Shown here: piece by piece, positions 1-8,341 of the stretch | Layout of the letters: each line of letters opens with the position of its first letter | Position numbering within the stretch: position 1 is the stretch's first letter | Assembly (NCBI GenBank): GCA_002410715.1 | Contig: DHOG01000019.1 | Coordinates: 1-36,031 of the forward strand | Length of the DNA stretch: 36,031 nucleotides | DNA from: Ruminococcaceae bacterium UBA5396 | GTDB lineage: Bacteria; Bacillota; Clostridia; Oscillospirales; Acutalibacteraceae | Reading direction: 5' to 3' | Program-made: the position numbers and the translations under genes | The notes under the pieces: model-generated | What the model was told of the DNA's origin: nothing | What the model saw: the letters and a program-made list of their open reading frames with translations, nothing else | Database searches by the model: none

Positions 1-1
1 G

Positions 2-208
2 GTACGGCGGGGGGCCGGGGAACACGCCCGTTTGCTGAATAAATATCTGAATGAGTTTGAAATATCAAAAGCGGACAAAAACTTCGACGGAGTTCCTGAT
101 GAGAAAGTAGATGAGATTGAACTAAAGGAATATATTGGCCATACGCCTCTTGAAGTTTTAGGCGGGGTGTTATTAGGTATACTTATCGGAATTTTGATAC
201 CGGAATAA
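2..208 (+). CDS. Divergent PAP2 family protein (DUF212), C-terminal part
   Basis: This is the last 68 codons of a gene that begins before the window. The reading frame starts at base 2 and stops with TAA at 206-208. The visible protein has VRRGAGEHARLLNK at its start, a charged linker, then GHTPLEVLGGVLLG followed by a hydrophobic helix ending in ILIPE. These match the C-terminus of the divergent PAP2 / DUF212 family (B. subtilis YuiD type), integral membrane proteins related to acid phosphatases and vanadium haloperoxidases. Substrates are not established for the family. In many Clostridia a member lies just before dxs, as here, with only about 70 bases between them, so co-transcription is likely. 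The identification rests on the conserved tail only. Confidence 0.75.
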   Translation, partial: VRRGAGEHARLLNKYLNEFEISKADKNFDGVPDEKVDEIELKEYIGHTPLEVLGGVLLGILIGILIPE

Positions 209-281
209 CATATTTTTTCTTGAGTTTCTTATTAACGCCGGTTTCACGGTCTTTTCCGGTGTGGAAAGAGAGTCTTTCTTG

Positions 282-2195
282 ATGGCAAAAAAACAGATTA
301 TTGAGACGAATTATTTAAAAAAAATTCAATCTCCTCAGGAGATCAAATCATTTAATAGACAACAACTCAAAGCTTTATGTTGTGAACTGAGAAGGAAGAT
401 GATTCAGACTGTCTCAAAAACAGGAGGACATCTTTCTTCTAATCTCGGTGTGGTAGAACTCACGGTTGCACTTCATAAGGTTTTCAGCACTCCGTATGAC
501 CAGTTTGTGTGGGATGTCGGTCATCAATGTTATGCTCATAAGCTGCTTACAGGACGGGCTTCAAGGTTTGCCACACTTAGGAAAGACGGAGGTATTTCGG
601 GGTTTCCTTCTCCAAAAGAAAGCGAACATGACTCTTTTATTGTCGGCCACAGCAGCACTTCTATATCCGCTGCCAACGGAATGGCAAAAGCCAAAACCCT
701 GCTGGGTGCAGGTGGAACCGTAGTGGCGATTATCGGTGACGGCGCATTAACCGGCGGACTTGCATACGAAGGACTTAGCAATGCAGGCAGGAGCAAAGAT
801 AGGCTAATCGTAGTTTTAAACGATAATGGGATGTCAATCAGTCGGAATGTCGGTTTTATAGCAAGACATCTTGCATCCCTTCGCGCCAGACCGCATTATG
901 TTCGTGTTAAAATGAAGTTTAGCAATCTGCTTATATCTATTCCATTGATCGGAAAGACGTTGCGGAATGGTTTGCTTCATATAAAAACCAAGCTGAAGAA
1001 AATTATGTACAGTCGAAGCAGTTTTTTTGAAGAAATGGGATTTAACTATATTGGTCCACTTGATGGACACGACTTAGACGATTTGATTCACGGGTTGCAG
1101 GCTGCCAAAAAGCTTGACAGGCCTGTATTGCTTCATGTTGCAACCATAAAAGGCAAGGGGTGCGATTTTGCCGAGAAAGATCCGGATGTATTTCACGGAG
1201 TTTCGGGATTTGATGTCCTGACCGGCAGCCACGAGTCTTCTTGCGAATGCTTTTCTGATGTATTTGGAGAGGAATTATGTGAGCTGGCAAGCCAGGATCA
1301 GCGGATTTGTGCAATTACCGCCGCTATGAAAAGCGGAACCGGACTGGCTGAGTTTAATGCACTATATCCAAAGCGTTGCTTTGATGTTGGCATCGCTGAA
1401 GAACATGCCGTTACCTTTGCGGCCGGACTTGCTCATAATGATGCACTGCCTGTTTTTGCGGTTTATTCTACCTTTTTACAGCGTAGCTATGATCAGATTT
1501 TGAATGATGCATCGATTTCGGGCGAGCATATCATTATGGCAGTTGACCGCGCAGGAATTGTCGGCCAAGACGGCGAAACCCATCAGGGGATATTTGATGT
1601 TGCGTTTTTAAATACAATTCCCAATGTTACCGTATATTCGCCTTCGTGCTTTGCGGAGCTGCGGATTAATTTAAGACAGGCAATTTATGATGTTTCCGGC
1701 GTTGCCGCTGTCCGTTACCCGCGGGGCGGAGAATTGGACGGTTTGGAGGATTATCAGCCTGATTATAAACCATACACTCTATTTAAGGAAAATGGCGCAA
1801 AAATTCTGCTGGCTACTTACGGAAGAATATTCGCAAATGTAAGAAAAGCTGCGGAAATGCTTTATGACTTTGGGATTCCGGTTTCTGTTCTCAAATTGAC
1901 GAGAATTATGCCGGTCGAGGAGGAATGCGCTATAATTGCATCAGGTTACGACAAAGTATTCTTTTTTGAAGAAGGAATCCGTAACGGCGGAATCGGTGAA
2001 TTATTTGGGAGTATGCTGATTGGGCGTAGATACGCCGGTCATTATGAAAATACGGCAATAGAAGGCTTTGTACCGCCCTGTAGTCCGAATATCGGACTAC
2101 AACGTGCGGGGCTTGATGCCGAAAGTATTGTAAACCGTGTAAGTGCGGCATGTAGTGAGTGTGAAACGAATAATCGATGGGCTCGGACAGTATAA
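282..2195 (+). CDS. dxs: 1-deoxy-D-xylulose-5-phosphate synthase
   Basis: Condenses pyruvate with glyceraldehyde 3-phosphate to make DXP, the first step of the MEP isoprenoid pathway and also a thiamine and pyridoxal precursor. It is a cytosolic, thiamine-diphosphate-dependent enzyme. Visible motifs in order are WDVGHQCYAHKLLTGR, the ThDP-binding GDGALTGG followed by LNDNGMSIS, MGFNYIGPLDGHD, GIAEEHAVTFAAGLA and DRAGIVGQDGETHQG. The C-terminal domain carries RYPRGG and EEGIRNGGIGE. The open frame extends back to a GTG at 261, but that start has no ribosome site. ATG 282 is preceded by GGAAAGAGAG at a good distance, giving 637 residues, close to the usual ~620. It lies in a housekeeping run with nadK, argR and recN. 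Confidence 0.96.
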   Translation: MAKKQIIETNYLKKIQSPQEIKSFNRQQLKALCCELRRKMIQTVSKTGGHLSSNLGVVELTVALHKVFSTPYDQFVWDVGHQCYAHKLLTGRASRFATLRKDGGISGFPSPKESEHDSFIVGHSSTSISAANGMAKAKTLLGAGGTVVAIIGDGALTGGLAYEGLSNAGRSKDRLIVVLNDNGMSISRNVGFIARHLASLRARPHYVRVKMKFSNLLISIPLIGKTLRNGLLHIKTKLKKIMYSRSSFFEEMGFNYIGPLDGHDLDDLIHGLQAAKKLDRPVLLHVATIKGKGCDFAEKDPDVFHGVSGFDVLTGSHESSCECFSDVFGEELCELASQDQRICAITAAMKSGTGLAEFNALYPKRCFDVGIAEEHAVTFAAGLAHNDALPVFAVYSTFLQRSYDQILNDASISGEHIIMAVDRAGIVGQDGETHQGIFDVAFLNTIPNVTVYSPSCFAELRINLRQAIYDVSGVAAVRYPRGGELDGLEDYQPDYKPYTLFKENGAKILLATYGRIFANVRKAAEMLYDFGIPVSVLKLTRIMPVEEECAIIASGYDKVFFFEEGIRNGGIGELFGSMLIGRRYAGHYENTAIEGFVPPCSPNIGLQRAGLDAESIVNRVSAACSECETNNRWARTV

Positions 2196-2219
2196 ACAAA
2201 CAAATTCTAATATAAGGCT

Positions 2220-2255
2220 GCATACAGCACTTGTTTCTCATAATCTGCTGTATGT
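2220..2255 (+). other. Hairpin in the dxs-nadK gap
   Basis: Perfect 9-base arms CATACAGCA (2221-2229) and TGCTGTATG (2246-2254) surround a 16-base loop. No run of T follows, so it is not a standard terminator. It could be an mRNA-processing or stability element between the two genes. Nothing else is recognisable in this 106-base gap. Confidence 0.4.
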
Positions 2256-2301
2256 CGGGAACCAAATAATTTGCAGAGCGACAGAAAGGATGTTACCGGT
2301 C

Positions 2302-3138
2302 ATGAAAGTTGCGTTGATTGCCAATGAAAAAGCTTCCGGAGTATCTGCATTGATTGACCATGTTCGGGTTGCTCTCAAAAAACTTGGTGCGCAAATTCTT
2401 ATACCTTCGGATCAATTAGGTTTTCCTGCCAGTGTCACAGATGATATCTTTGATTCGGCTGATGTTGTAATTGCTCTTGGTGGAGACGGTACCATCATCC
2501 ATACAGCAAAACATGCCGCACGATTTAAAAAACCGGTTCTCGGTATAAACTGCGGCAATCTTGGCTTTATGGCCGGATTGGAAATGGACGAGCTTTCTCA
2601 TTTATCTGATTTGATGGAAGGTCGGTATTCGATTGAGCGCCGGATGATGCTTGACGTTAAGGTATGCTCACCTAAAGGAAAAGAAATTTGTCTATGTGCC
2701 TTAAATGAGGCTGTAATATCAAGAGGCTCGCTGTCACGAATGGTTGAATTTGAATTATTCAATGAGCGCGAGCACATTCTAACGTATCGAGCCGACGGAA
2801 TAATTGTTGCAACACCTACTGGGTCAACGGCCTATTCTCTTTCTGCAGGTGGTCCGATTATTGATCCTGCAGTTAGTTGTTTGCTGCTTACACCGATATG
2901 TGCACATTCATTGCATGCACGTTCCTATATATTCGGCGAGGATTCACAAATTTATTTGAGAACAAAGAATGCGGATACACATGAGGTTTTTCTTACGGTT
3001 GATGGTGAAGAAGGAGTTCAAATTACTGCGGATGATACAATAAAAATAAAGCGGTCTGAAATATTTGCGAATTTAATCATTATTAAGCAAACACCGTTTT
3101 ATCAAGTCTTAAATCGAAAACTAATTAGCAGGCGATGA
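2302..3138 (+). CDS. nadK: NAD kinase
   Basis: ATP- or polyphosphate-dependent phosphorylation of NAD+ to NADP+. From ATG 2302 the protein has 278 residues, the normal size. It shows the catalytic GGDGT (residues ~60-64), the NCGNLGF loop (~83-89), NEAVISRG, and DGIIVATPTGSTAYS followed by SAGGP in the C-terminal beta domain. The frame is open back to 2143 inside dxs. ATG 2302 is preferred because homologues begin with the beta strand seen here (MKVALIANEK) and AAAGGA lies about 12 bases upstream. It follows dxs directly; the rRNA methyltransferase gene tlyA, often found between them in Clostridia, is not here. Confidence 0.94.
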   Translation: MKVALIANEKASGVSALIDHVRVALKKLGAQILIPSDQLGFPASVTDDIFDSADVVIALGGDGTIIHTAKHAARFKKPVLGINCGNLGFMAGLEMDELSHLSDLMEGRYSIERRMMLDVKVCSPKGKEICLCALNEAVISRGSLSRMVEFELFNEREHILTYRADGIIVATPTGSTAYSLSAGGPIIDPAVSCLLLTPICAHSLHARSYIFGEDSQIYLRTKNADTHEVFLTVDGEEGVQITADDTIKIKRSEIFANLIIIKQTPFYQVLNRKLISRR

Positions 3139-3162
3139 TTACCAGCATCAGGGAGAGATAAT

Positions 3163-3612
3163 ATGAAAGTAAAACGTCATGCAAAAATACTGGATATAAT
3201 CCGGGCTCATCCGGTAAATACACAGGAAGAATTGCTTACCCGTCTGAATGAGAGTGGGTTTCAGGTGACTCAAGCAACCATATCGAGGGATATCAAGGAA
3301 CTCCGGCTTATAAAATCCCTTGATGGCGACGGGAACTATCACTATTCAACAGTTCAGCAAGAGAGTGAAAACATATCCACAAAATTTCATTCTTTTTTTG
3401 CTGAAACAGTAACAAATATTGATTATGCAGGGAACATTGTTGTTGTTAAATGCCTTTCGGGTATGGCTAGTGCTGTTTGTGCTGCTTTAGATGCGCTGAA
3501 TCGCCCGAATATAGTCGGAACGATTTCAGGCGACGATACTTTCATTTGTATTATGAGAGACGAGAATAATTCAATCGATTTGGTCACAGAGTTGAAGAAG
3601 ATGCTGAGATAA
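3163..3612 (+). CDS. argR: Arginine repressor ArgR
   Basis: Hexameric arginine-responsive DNA-binding regulator of arginine synthesis and breakdown genes. At 149 residues it is full length. The N-terminal winged helix-turn-helix includes ATISRDIKELRLIK, the recognition helix with its SR motif. The C-terminal domain, which binds arginine and forms the oligomer, includes GTISGDDTFICIMRD. The start at 3163 has AGGGAGAG about 6 bases upstream. It begins 24 bases after nadK and precedes recN, the conserved Firmicutes order. Confidence 0.95.
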   Translation: MKVKRHAKILDIIRAHPVNTQEELLTRLNESGFQVTQATISRDIKELRLIKSLDGDGNYHYSTVQQESENISTKFHSFFAETVTNIDYAGNIVVVKCLSGMASAVCAALDALNRPNIVGTISGDDTFICIMRDENNSIDLVTELKKMLR

Positions 3613-3688
3613 AAGATAAATTCACATAAATATGTTTCTTTTGACTTTTTAGTTTGCGTCACACAGAAGCGGAAAGGGTTGGACGGAT

Positions 3689-5356
3689 ATGCTGACAAGT
3701 CTTCATATTGAGAATATTGCAGTGATTGAACAAGCTTCTATTGATCTTGGAATCGGTCTGAATATATTGACAGGCGAAACAGGTGCGGGAAAATCAATGG
3801 TAATCGATGCAATCAATGTAGTTCTCGGAGAACGTATCAGCCGTGATATTGTTCGTACAGGTAGCGATCAGGCTCGGGTTACCGCGGTATTCTCGGATGT
3901 TTCAACCAAAATATGCAAAAAACTTGATGATTTGGGGTATTCGGTTGATGAAGACGGCGTTCTTTTAATCCAGCGCACCATATCGGCAGAGGGAAAAGGA
4001 AATTGCCGTATCAATGGTCAGCCGACAACCGTAGCCATGCTCAGGACAATCGGTCGGTTGCTTGTCAACATCCACGGCCAGCATGAAAACCAGTCATTGC
4101 TATCCCCTGAACGTCATGTCGATTATCTTGAACAACTGGGTGGTATATCCCCGATCCATGCGGAGTATAGTGAAGCTTATGAGAGATTCAGTATGATAAA
4201 GCGCCAGCTGAAACAAACCGAGATGGATGATGGGTTGAAGGCTCGCAGAGTCGATATGCTTCGCTACCAAATTGAAGAAATTGAATCTGCCGATCTTAAT
4301 CCTGGCGAGGAAGATGAACTCAAGAGCCAGCGCGAAATATATCGGAATGCTGAAAAAATAGCTGTATCGTTAAGCTCAGCAAGAGAATGTTTATCCGGAG
4401 GAGAGGATAGCGGGGGCGTTTTGTCATGGCTTTCGCATGCAGTATCTTCTTTGCAGGATGCAGGACGTTATGTTGAAGACATGGCCGAGTTGGCGCGACG
4501 TGCAGAAAGCGTGTTGTATGATCTTGAAGAATGTTCAGAAGAGCTGCGTGATTATGTAACGCATTTTGATTTTGAACCCGGTGAACTCGAGCAGGTCGAG
4601 GACCGTCTTGCCCAGATACATAAGCTGACTTCAAAATACGGAAAGGATGAGGAAGAAGTCCTCACCTTTCTAGAGCAAGCCCGTCAGGAGCTGGATAGTA
4701 TAGAGATGTCGGATATTAAAGCAGAGCAACTAAAAAACGAATTAATCAAGGCAGAAAATATCGCAATTGAATTGGCAAAAAAGCTTTCAGAAGCTCGCCG
4801 TAAGGCTGCAAGAGAATTTGAGAAAAGTGTTGGCGAACAGTTGGCTTTTCTGGATATGCCGGGCGTTAGACTCAGTGTTTCCATCGAACCAGGTGAACTT
4901 GGTCCCGGGGGGATTGATCATGTTGAATTCCTCATTGCCCCAAATCCAGGTGAAACACCGCGTCCGCTTTCAAAAATTGCTTCCGGTGGGGAATTGTCAA
5001 GGATTATGCTGGCGATAAAATCAGTAATGGCACACGCAGATGATATTGACACACTTGTTTTTGATGAGATTGATACCGGAATCAGCGGTTATGCAGCACA
5101 TAAGGTAGGGATAAAGCTGCGTGAAACCTCCAACAGTCGTCAGGTCATTTGCGTTACCCACCTAGCACAAATCGGTGCACAAGCGCATCATCATTTCTTA
5201 ATCGAAAAATCGGTTCGTGAAGGACGAACATATACCAATGTGACAGCACTTGATTATGATGGATGTATCCGTGAGCTTGCACGAATTATAGGCGGATCTG
5301 TAAGTCCAGCCGCTTTGGAAACTGCCCGTGAAATGCTTTCAAAGGTTGAAAAGTAA
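3689..5356 (+). CDS. recN: DNA repair protein RecN
   Basis: SMC-like ATPase that acts early in double-strand break repair. At 555 residues it has the family length. The Walker A motif GETGAGKS lies near residues 30-37, followed by the RecN-typical HGQHENQSLL. The middle section is a long charged coiled coil. The C-terminus carries the ABC signature IASGGELSRIMLAIK, the Walker B segment LVFDEIDTGISG and the switch VTHLAQIGAQA. A ribosome site GGAAAGGG sits about 10 bases before the ATG. In many Clostridia recN is followed by spoIVB and spo0A; here an HD-domain gene follows instead. Confidence 0.95.
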   Translation: MLTSLHIENIAVIEQASIDLGIGLNILTGETGAGKSMVIDAINVVLGERISRDIVRTGSDQARVTAVFSDVSTKICKKLDDLGYSVDEDGVLLIQRTISAEGKGNCRINGQPTTVAMLRTIGRLLVNIHGQHENQSLLSPERHVDYLEQLGGISPIHAEYSEAYERFSMIKRQLKQTEMDDGLKARRVDMLRYQIEEIESADLNPGEEDELKSQREIYRNAEKIAVSLSSARECLSGGEDSGGVLSWLSHAVSSLQDAGRYVEDMAELARRAESVLYDLEECSEELRDYVTHFDFEPGELEQVEDRLAQIHKLTSKYGKDEEEVLTFLEQARQELDSIEMSDIKAEQLKNELIKAENIAIELAKKLSEARRKAAREFEKSVGEQLAFLDMPGVRLSVSIEPGELGPGGIDHVEFLIAPNPGETPRPLSKIASGGELSRIMLAIKSVMAHADDIDTLVFDEIDTGISGYAAHKVGIKLRETSNSRQVICVTHLAQIGAQAHHHFLIEKSVREGRTYTNVTALDYDGCIRELARIIGGSVSPAALETAREMLSKVEK

Positions 5357-5393
5357 CGACGATTGCCCACAGCCAAAAAAGAGGATGATACTT

Positions 5394-5987
5394 ATGAATA
5401 ATGACAGATTTGAAAAGCAGCTTCAGTTTTTAATTGAAGTTGATAAGATGAAAAATGTGCTCCGTCAGACATTGCTGGCTGATAAATCAAGACAGGAAAC
5501 AGATGCAGAGCATTCATGGCATTTTGCTTTGATGGCAATGACATTTTATGAATATGCTTATTCTCCTGATATTGATATACTAAAGGTTCTGAAAATGGCT
5601 TTGGTCCATGACTTGGTTGAAGTTTACGCGGGAGATACATTTGCATATGATGAAGAAGGGAATAAAGACAAACAGGATCGAGAAAACAAAGCTGCCGACA
5701 AGCTCTTTTGCCTTCTTCCACAGGATCAGGCTATGGAATACCGTGCTTTATGGGAAGAATTTGATGCGATGGAAACACCCGATTCAATCTATGCAGCTGC
5801 AATTGACAGACTGCAGCCATTTATCAATAATTCGGTTACTCAAGGGCATACATGGAAGCTATATGGGGTTTCAAAAGAGAACGTATATAAGCGGATGGAG
5901 ATGGTCAAAAAGGGAATTCCAGCGTTGTGGGATTTCGTGGAGGCAGTGATCGACGATTCTATTAAAAAGGGATATATCAAAGAATAA
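5394..5987 (+). CDS. HD-domain phosphohydrolase (HDDC2/YfbR-like)
   Basis: A 197-residue HD-superfamily metal-dependent phosphohydrolase. The metal-binding signature is visible as EHSWHFAL (H40), VHDLVEVYAGDTFAYD (H72-D73) and a later D in AIDRLQP. The GDTFAYD extension is typical of the HDDC2/YfbR group, whose E. coli member is a 5'-deoxynucleotidase; the substrate here is not known. The open frame reaches back to 5328 in recN, but ATG 5394 has GAGG about 9 bases upstream and a sensible N-terminus. It is co-directional with recN, 37 bases after it, and is followed by the separately controlled tyrS leader. Confidence 0.82.
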   Translation: MNNDRFEKQLQFLIEVDKMKNVLRQTLLADKSRQETDAEHSWHFALMAMTFYEYAYSPDIDILKVLKMALVHDLVEVYAGDTFAYDEEGNKDKQDRENKAADKLFCLLPQDQAMEYRALWEEFDAMETPDSIYAAAIDRLQPFINNSVTQGHTWKLYGVSKENVYKRMEMVKKGIPALWDFVEAVIDDSIKKGYIKE

Positions 5988-6004
5988 GGGGGCATAATTG
6001 GTTA

Positions 6005-6033
6005 TTGACAAATAATTTAAAGTGTGCTTTAAT
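6005..6033 (+). promoter_or_regulatory. Sigma-A promoter for the tyrS T-box transcript
   Basis: TTGACA at 6005-6010, a 17-base spacer, then TTTAAT at 6028-6033 with TGC just before it as an extended -10. It lies directly upstream of the T-box leader. Confidence 0.75.
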
Positions 6034-6039
6034 TCCCAT

Positions 6040-6313
6040 AAAGGCAATGAAGGGAAAAAGTAGTCCGGTTTTTGCAGCAAAGAGAACCGCCGGGAGGTGC
6101 AAGGCGGTGTGCAGATTGGTTGAAATACATCCCGGAGCCGCAGGTTGAAATATATTAATGAAGATCTATTCTGCGTAATATATAGTAGGCTTTGCCGTTT
6201 GCGTACGTTATCGCGCTAAGGTGTTAAAAGCACCTGAGGCCGAACTTGTGGTTCGGTAAATTGAGGTGGTACCGCGATTGATCGCCCTCTGCAAAATTTG
6301 CAGAGGTTTTTTT
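6040..6313 (+). promoter_or_regulatory. T-box riboswitch, tyrosine-specific
   Basis: This 5' leader senses uncharged tRNA-Tyr. It has the AGAGA-type stem I start (AAGAGAACCGCC near 6080), a candidate specifier UAC at 6126-6128 within GAAATACAT, and the conserved T-box GAGGTGGTACCGCG around 6263-6276. A rho-independent terminator follows at 6286-6313. Uncharged tRNA-Tyr pairing with the UAC codon and the UGGU bulge would favour the antiterminator and allow tyrS transcription. The specifier agrees with the downstream gene, which supports the assignment. Confidence 0.93.
6286..6313 (+). terminator. T-box regulated terminator
   Basis: Self-complementary arms CCTCTGCAAA and TTTGCAGAGG (6286-6306) are followed by seven T residues. 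It lies just after the T-box sequence, the position expected for the terminator that competes with the antiterminator. Confidence 0.9.
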
Positions 6314-6331
6314 AATTTAGGGGGTAATTAA

Positions 6332-7558
6332 ATGAATGTATTTGATGAGCTTGAAGCGCGTGGCATGATTGCACAGACTACCGAAAAAGATCGTATCCGT
6401 GAGCTTTTAGGGGGTTCTCCGATAACCTTTTACATCGGATTTGACCCAACCGCTGACAGTCTGCATGTCGGTCATTTTGTGCAGCTTATGGTAATGGCAC
6501 ATATGCAGCGTGCCGGTCATCGTCCGATCGCTTTGCTTGGTGGTGGAACCGCCATGGTAGGCGATCCTTCCGGAAAAACAGATATGCGCAAAATGATGAC
6601 GCCGGAGACGATTGCTTATCATGTTGAATGTTTCAAAAAGCAGATGTCTAAGTTTATTGATTTTTCAGACGGTAAGGCATTGATGGTCAATAACGCTGAT
6701 TGGCTTTTGAATCTAAATTATATAGACTTTTTGCGTGAAGTTGGTGTTCACTTTTCGGTGAATCGTATGCTTACCTTTGAATGTTATAAATCACGTTTGG
6801 AAAATGGACTTTCGTTTCTGGAGTTCAACTATATGCTCATGCAGAGCTTTGATTTCTATCACCTCAATCAGCACTACAATTGTACCATGGAGCTTGGAGG
6901 AGACGATCAGTGGTCCAATATTCTGGGCGGTGTAGAGCTTTGCAGACGCAAATCCGGTAAAGAGGTTTACGGAATGACATTTGCTTTGCTTACTACATCC
7001 GAGGGCAAAAAAATGGGAAAAACCGAGCGCGGCGCCGTATGGCTGAACCCTGAAAAAACACCGCCGTATGACTTTTTCCAGTATTGGCGCAATGTTGATG
7101 ATGCCGATGTAATCAAATGCATGAAGCTGCTAACCTTTGTACCCGTTGAAGAAATCAATGAGTTGGCCAAGGCAGAGGGCAGTGCAATCAATGCGGTAAA
7201 AGAGCGGTTGGCCTATGAAGTTACAAAGCTGGTTCACGGAGTTGAGGAGGCGGATAAGGCGCTTGAGGCGGCTCGCTCGGTATTCGGTGCGGGAGCAGTC
7301 AGCGAGAATATGCCAACAACACAACTTTCTGATAATGATTTGATTAACGGGTCGATTTCAGTAATTGAAATGCTGGTAAAAACCGGCCTTGCTCCTTCAA
7401 AAGGAGAAGCGCGAAGACTGATACAGCAGGGCGGTGTCGCTGTGGATGACCGTAAAGTTAACAATATCGGTGATGAAATTGAGAAATCGGCGTTTGATAA
7501 AGGCTTTGTTATAATTCGTAAGGGAAAAAAAGTGTTTCATAAAGCAATTTTAAACTAA
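6332..7558 (+). CDS. tyrS: Tyrosyl-tRNA synthetase
   Basis: Charges tRNA-Tyr with tyrosine. The protein is 408 residues, normal for the bacterial TyrS type. The class I HIGH motif is HVGH (residues 45-48), after [11 protein letters not shown]. The second signature is KMGKT in [13 protein letters not shown], a common TyrS form of KMSKS. The tyrosine-binding region includes [10 protein letters not shown] and [11 protein letters not shown]-terminal S4 RNA-binding domain is seen around [17 protein letters not shown]. The ribosome site is GGGGGTAATTAA before the ATG. Expression should be controlled by the T-box leader directly upstream. Confidence 0.97.
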   Translation: MNVFDELEARGMIAQTTEKDRIRELLGGSPITFYIGFDPTADSLHVGHFVQLMVMAHMQRAGHRPIALLGGGTAMVGDPSGKTDMRKMMTPETIAYHVECFKKQMSKFIDFSDGKALMVNNADWLLNLNYIDFLREVGVHFSVNRMLTFECYKSRLENGLSFLEFNYMLMQSFDFYHLNQHYNCTMELGGDDQWSNILGGVELCRRKSGKEVYGMTFALLTTSEGKKMGKTERGAVWLNPEKTPPYDFFQYWRNVDDADVIKCMKLLTFVPVEEINELAKAEGSAINAVKERLAYEVTKLVHGVEEADKALEAARSVFGAGAVSENMPTTQLSDNDLINGSISVIEMLVKTGLAPSKGEARRLIQQGGVAVDDRKVNNIGDEIEKSAFDKGFVIIRKGKKVFHKAILN

Positions 7559-7571
7559 ACTAAATTGTTTT

Positions 7572-7611
7572 AAAGCAGGCTAAGAGGTTATGCTTCTTTG
7601 CCTGCTTTTAC
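7572..7611 (+). terminator. Terminator of tyrS
   Basis: Arms AAAGCAGGC and GCCTGCTTT enclose a partly paired loop and run into TTTTACTT, 13 bases after the tyrS stop. Confidence 0.75.
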
Positions 7612-7629
7612 TTGTAGGCTTTAGCCTGT

Positions 7630-7979
7630 TTTGACACGTCTTGTCCGTGTCAAAGCCATATAGCTACATCAGCATTGATATGCTGATGTAGCTATGCTGT
7701 GGGAGGAAATAGCTTTAGCTTAAGCGTTCTTATCGCTCATGCCGCTGGGCACCTACTTTCGGACGCCCGAAAGTAGGCAAAGACCGTCGGGGAGGCGTTT
7801 CGATTCGCCTCCCCGAACCCCTCCAACAAACGACCAAAGGCTGCCGCCTTTGGAATCCGCTGGTTGTGATTCTTTTAAAAGTGGCAGGGCAATGGAAAGA
7901 TTATCGTTGAATATTAGGTACCCCAGTCCCAACCCATATAAGGGTCTGTGCAAGCCACCGGCATAGCCGGAGCTTGCAC
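7630..7979. repeat. Cluster of six inverted repeats, no gene
   Basis: No credible gene is present between tyrS and the small gene at 8005. Instead there are six consecutive inverted repeats: TTTGACACG/CGTGTCAAA (7630-7654), a perfect 15-base stem with a TGAT loop (7661-7694), CCTACTTTCGG/CCGAAAGTAGG (7752-7777), GGGGAGGCG/CGCCTCCCC (7789-7814), CCAAAGGC/GCCTTTGG (7834-7853), and GTGCAAGC with an inner CCGGC/GCCGG (7948-7979). They look like an intergenic dispersed repeat or a structured RNA. Short open frames here on both strands read through the stems and resemble no known protein. Confidence 0.6.
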
Positions 7980-8004
7980 TCCTGTTTCATCCAAGGTTTT
8001 ACAA

Positions 8005-8184
8005 TTAAAACATTCCCGAAACATCATCCACAAGGTCTCCAACATTGCGAAGCGCCTTGCCTACATTCTTTTTTAGGCCCTTTTTATTGGCGCGCATATA
8101 CATTGAGCCGGCTGCACCGACTGCAATCCCTAACGCTGCACCCATACCGATTCCTTTGAAAAAGTTGTTATACCTTTTTGCCAT
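8005..8184 (-). CDS. Small glycine-rich membrane protein (YtxH-like)
   Basis: A 59-residue protein starting at the ATG whose complement is 8182-8184, with a strong GGGGGG site about 6 bases upstream. A longer open frame runs back to 8463, but it would overlap trmL on the other strand and has no better start. A single hydrophobic, glycine- and alanine-rich helix (GIGMGAALGIAVGAAGSMYM) follows a short basic N-terminus. The C-terminus KKNVGKALRNVGDLVDDVSG is basic and amphipathic. This plan resembles YtxH-like small proteins of Firmicutes, whose function is unknown. It is divergent from trmL. Confidence 0.6.
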   Translation of the reverse strand: MAKRYNNFFKGIGMGAALGIAVGAAGSMYMRANKKGLKKNVGKALRNVGDLVDDVSGMF

Positions 8185-8341
8185 ATAAATCCCCCCAATA
8201 AAAACTATAATCATCCTATAAGTTGTTTCGGACGGGCAAAACCCTCCGTAATTATTGTTTCGCATATAATTACTTTCAAACAGGGTAATTGATGGAAAAC
8301 TGCTGCCTTGTCTTTTTTTATAGTGAAAGGAATGAATCTCT

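Noticed and set aside
7739..7966. Open frames of 66-75 codons on both strands
   Set aside because: They run through the inverted repeats, overlap each other and look like no known protein.
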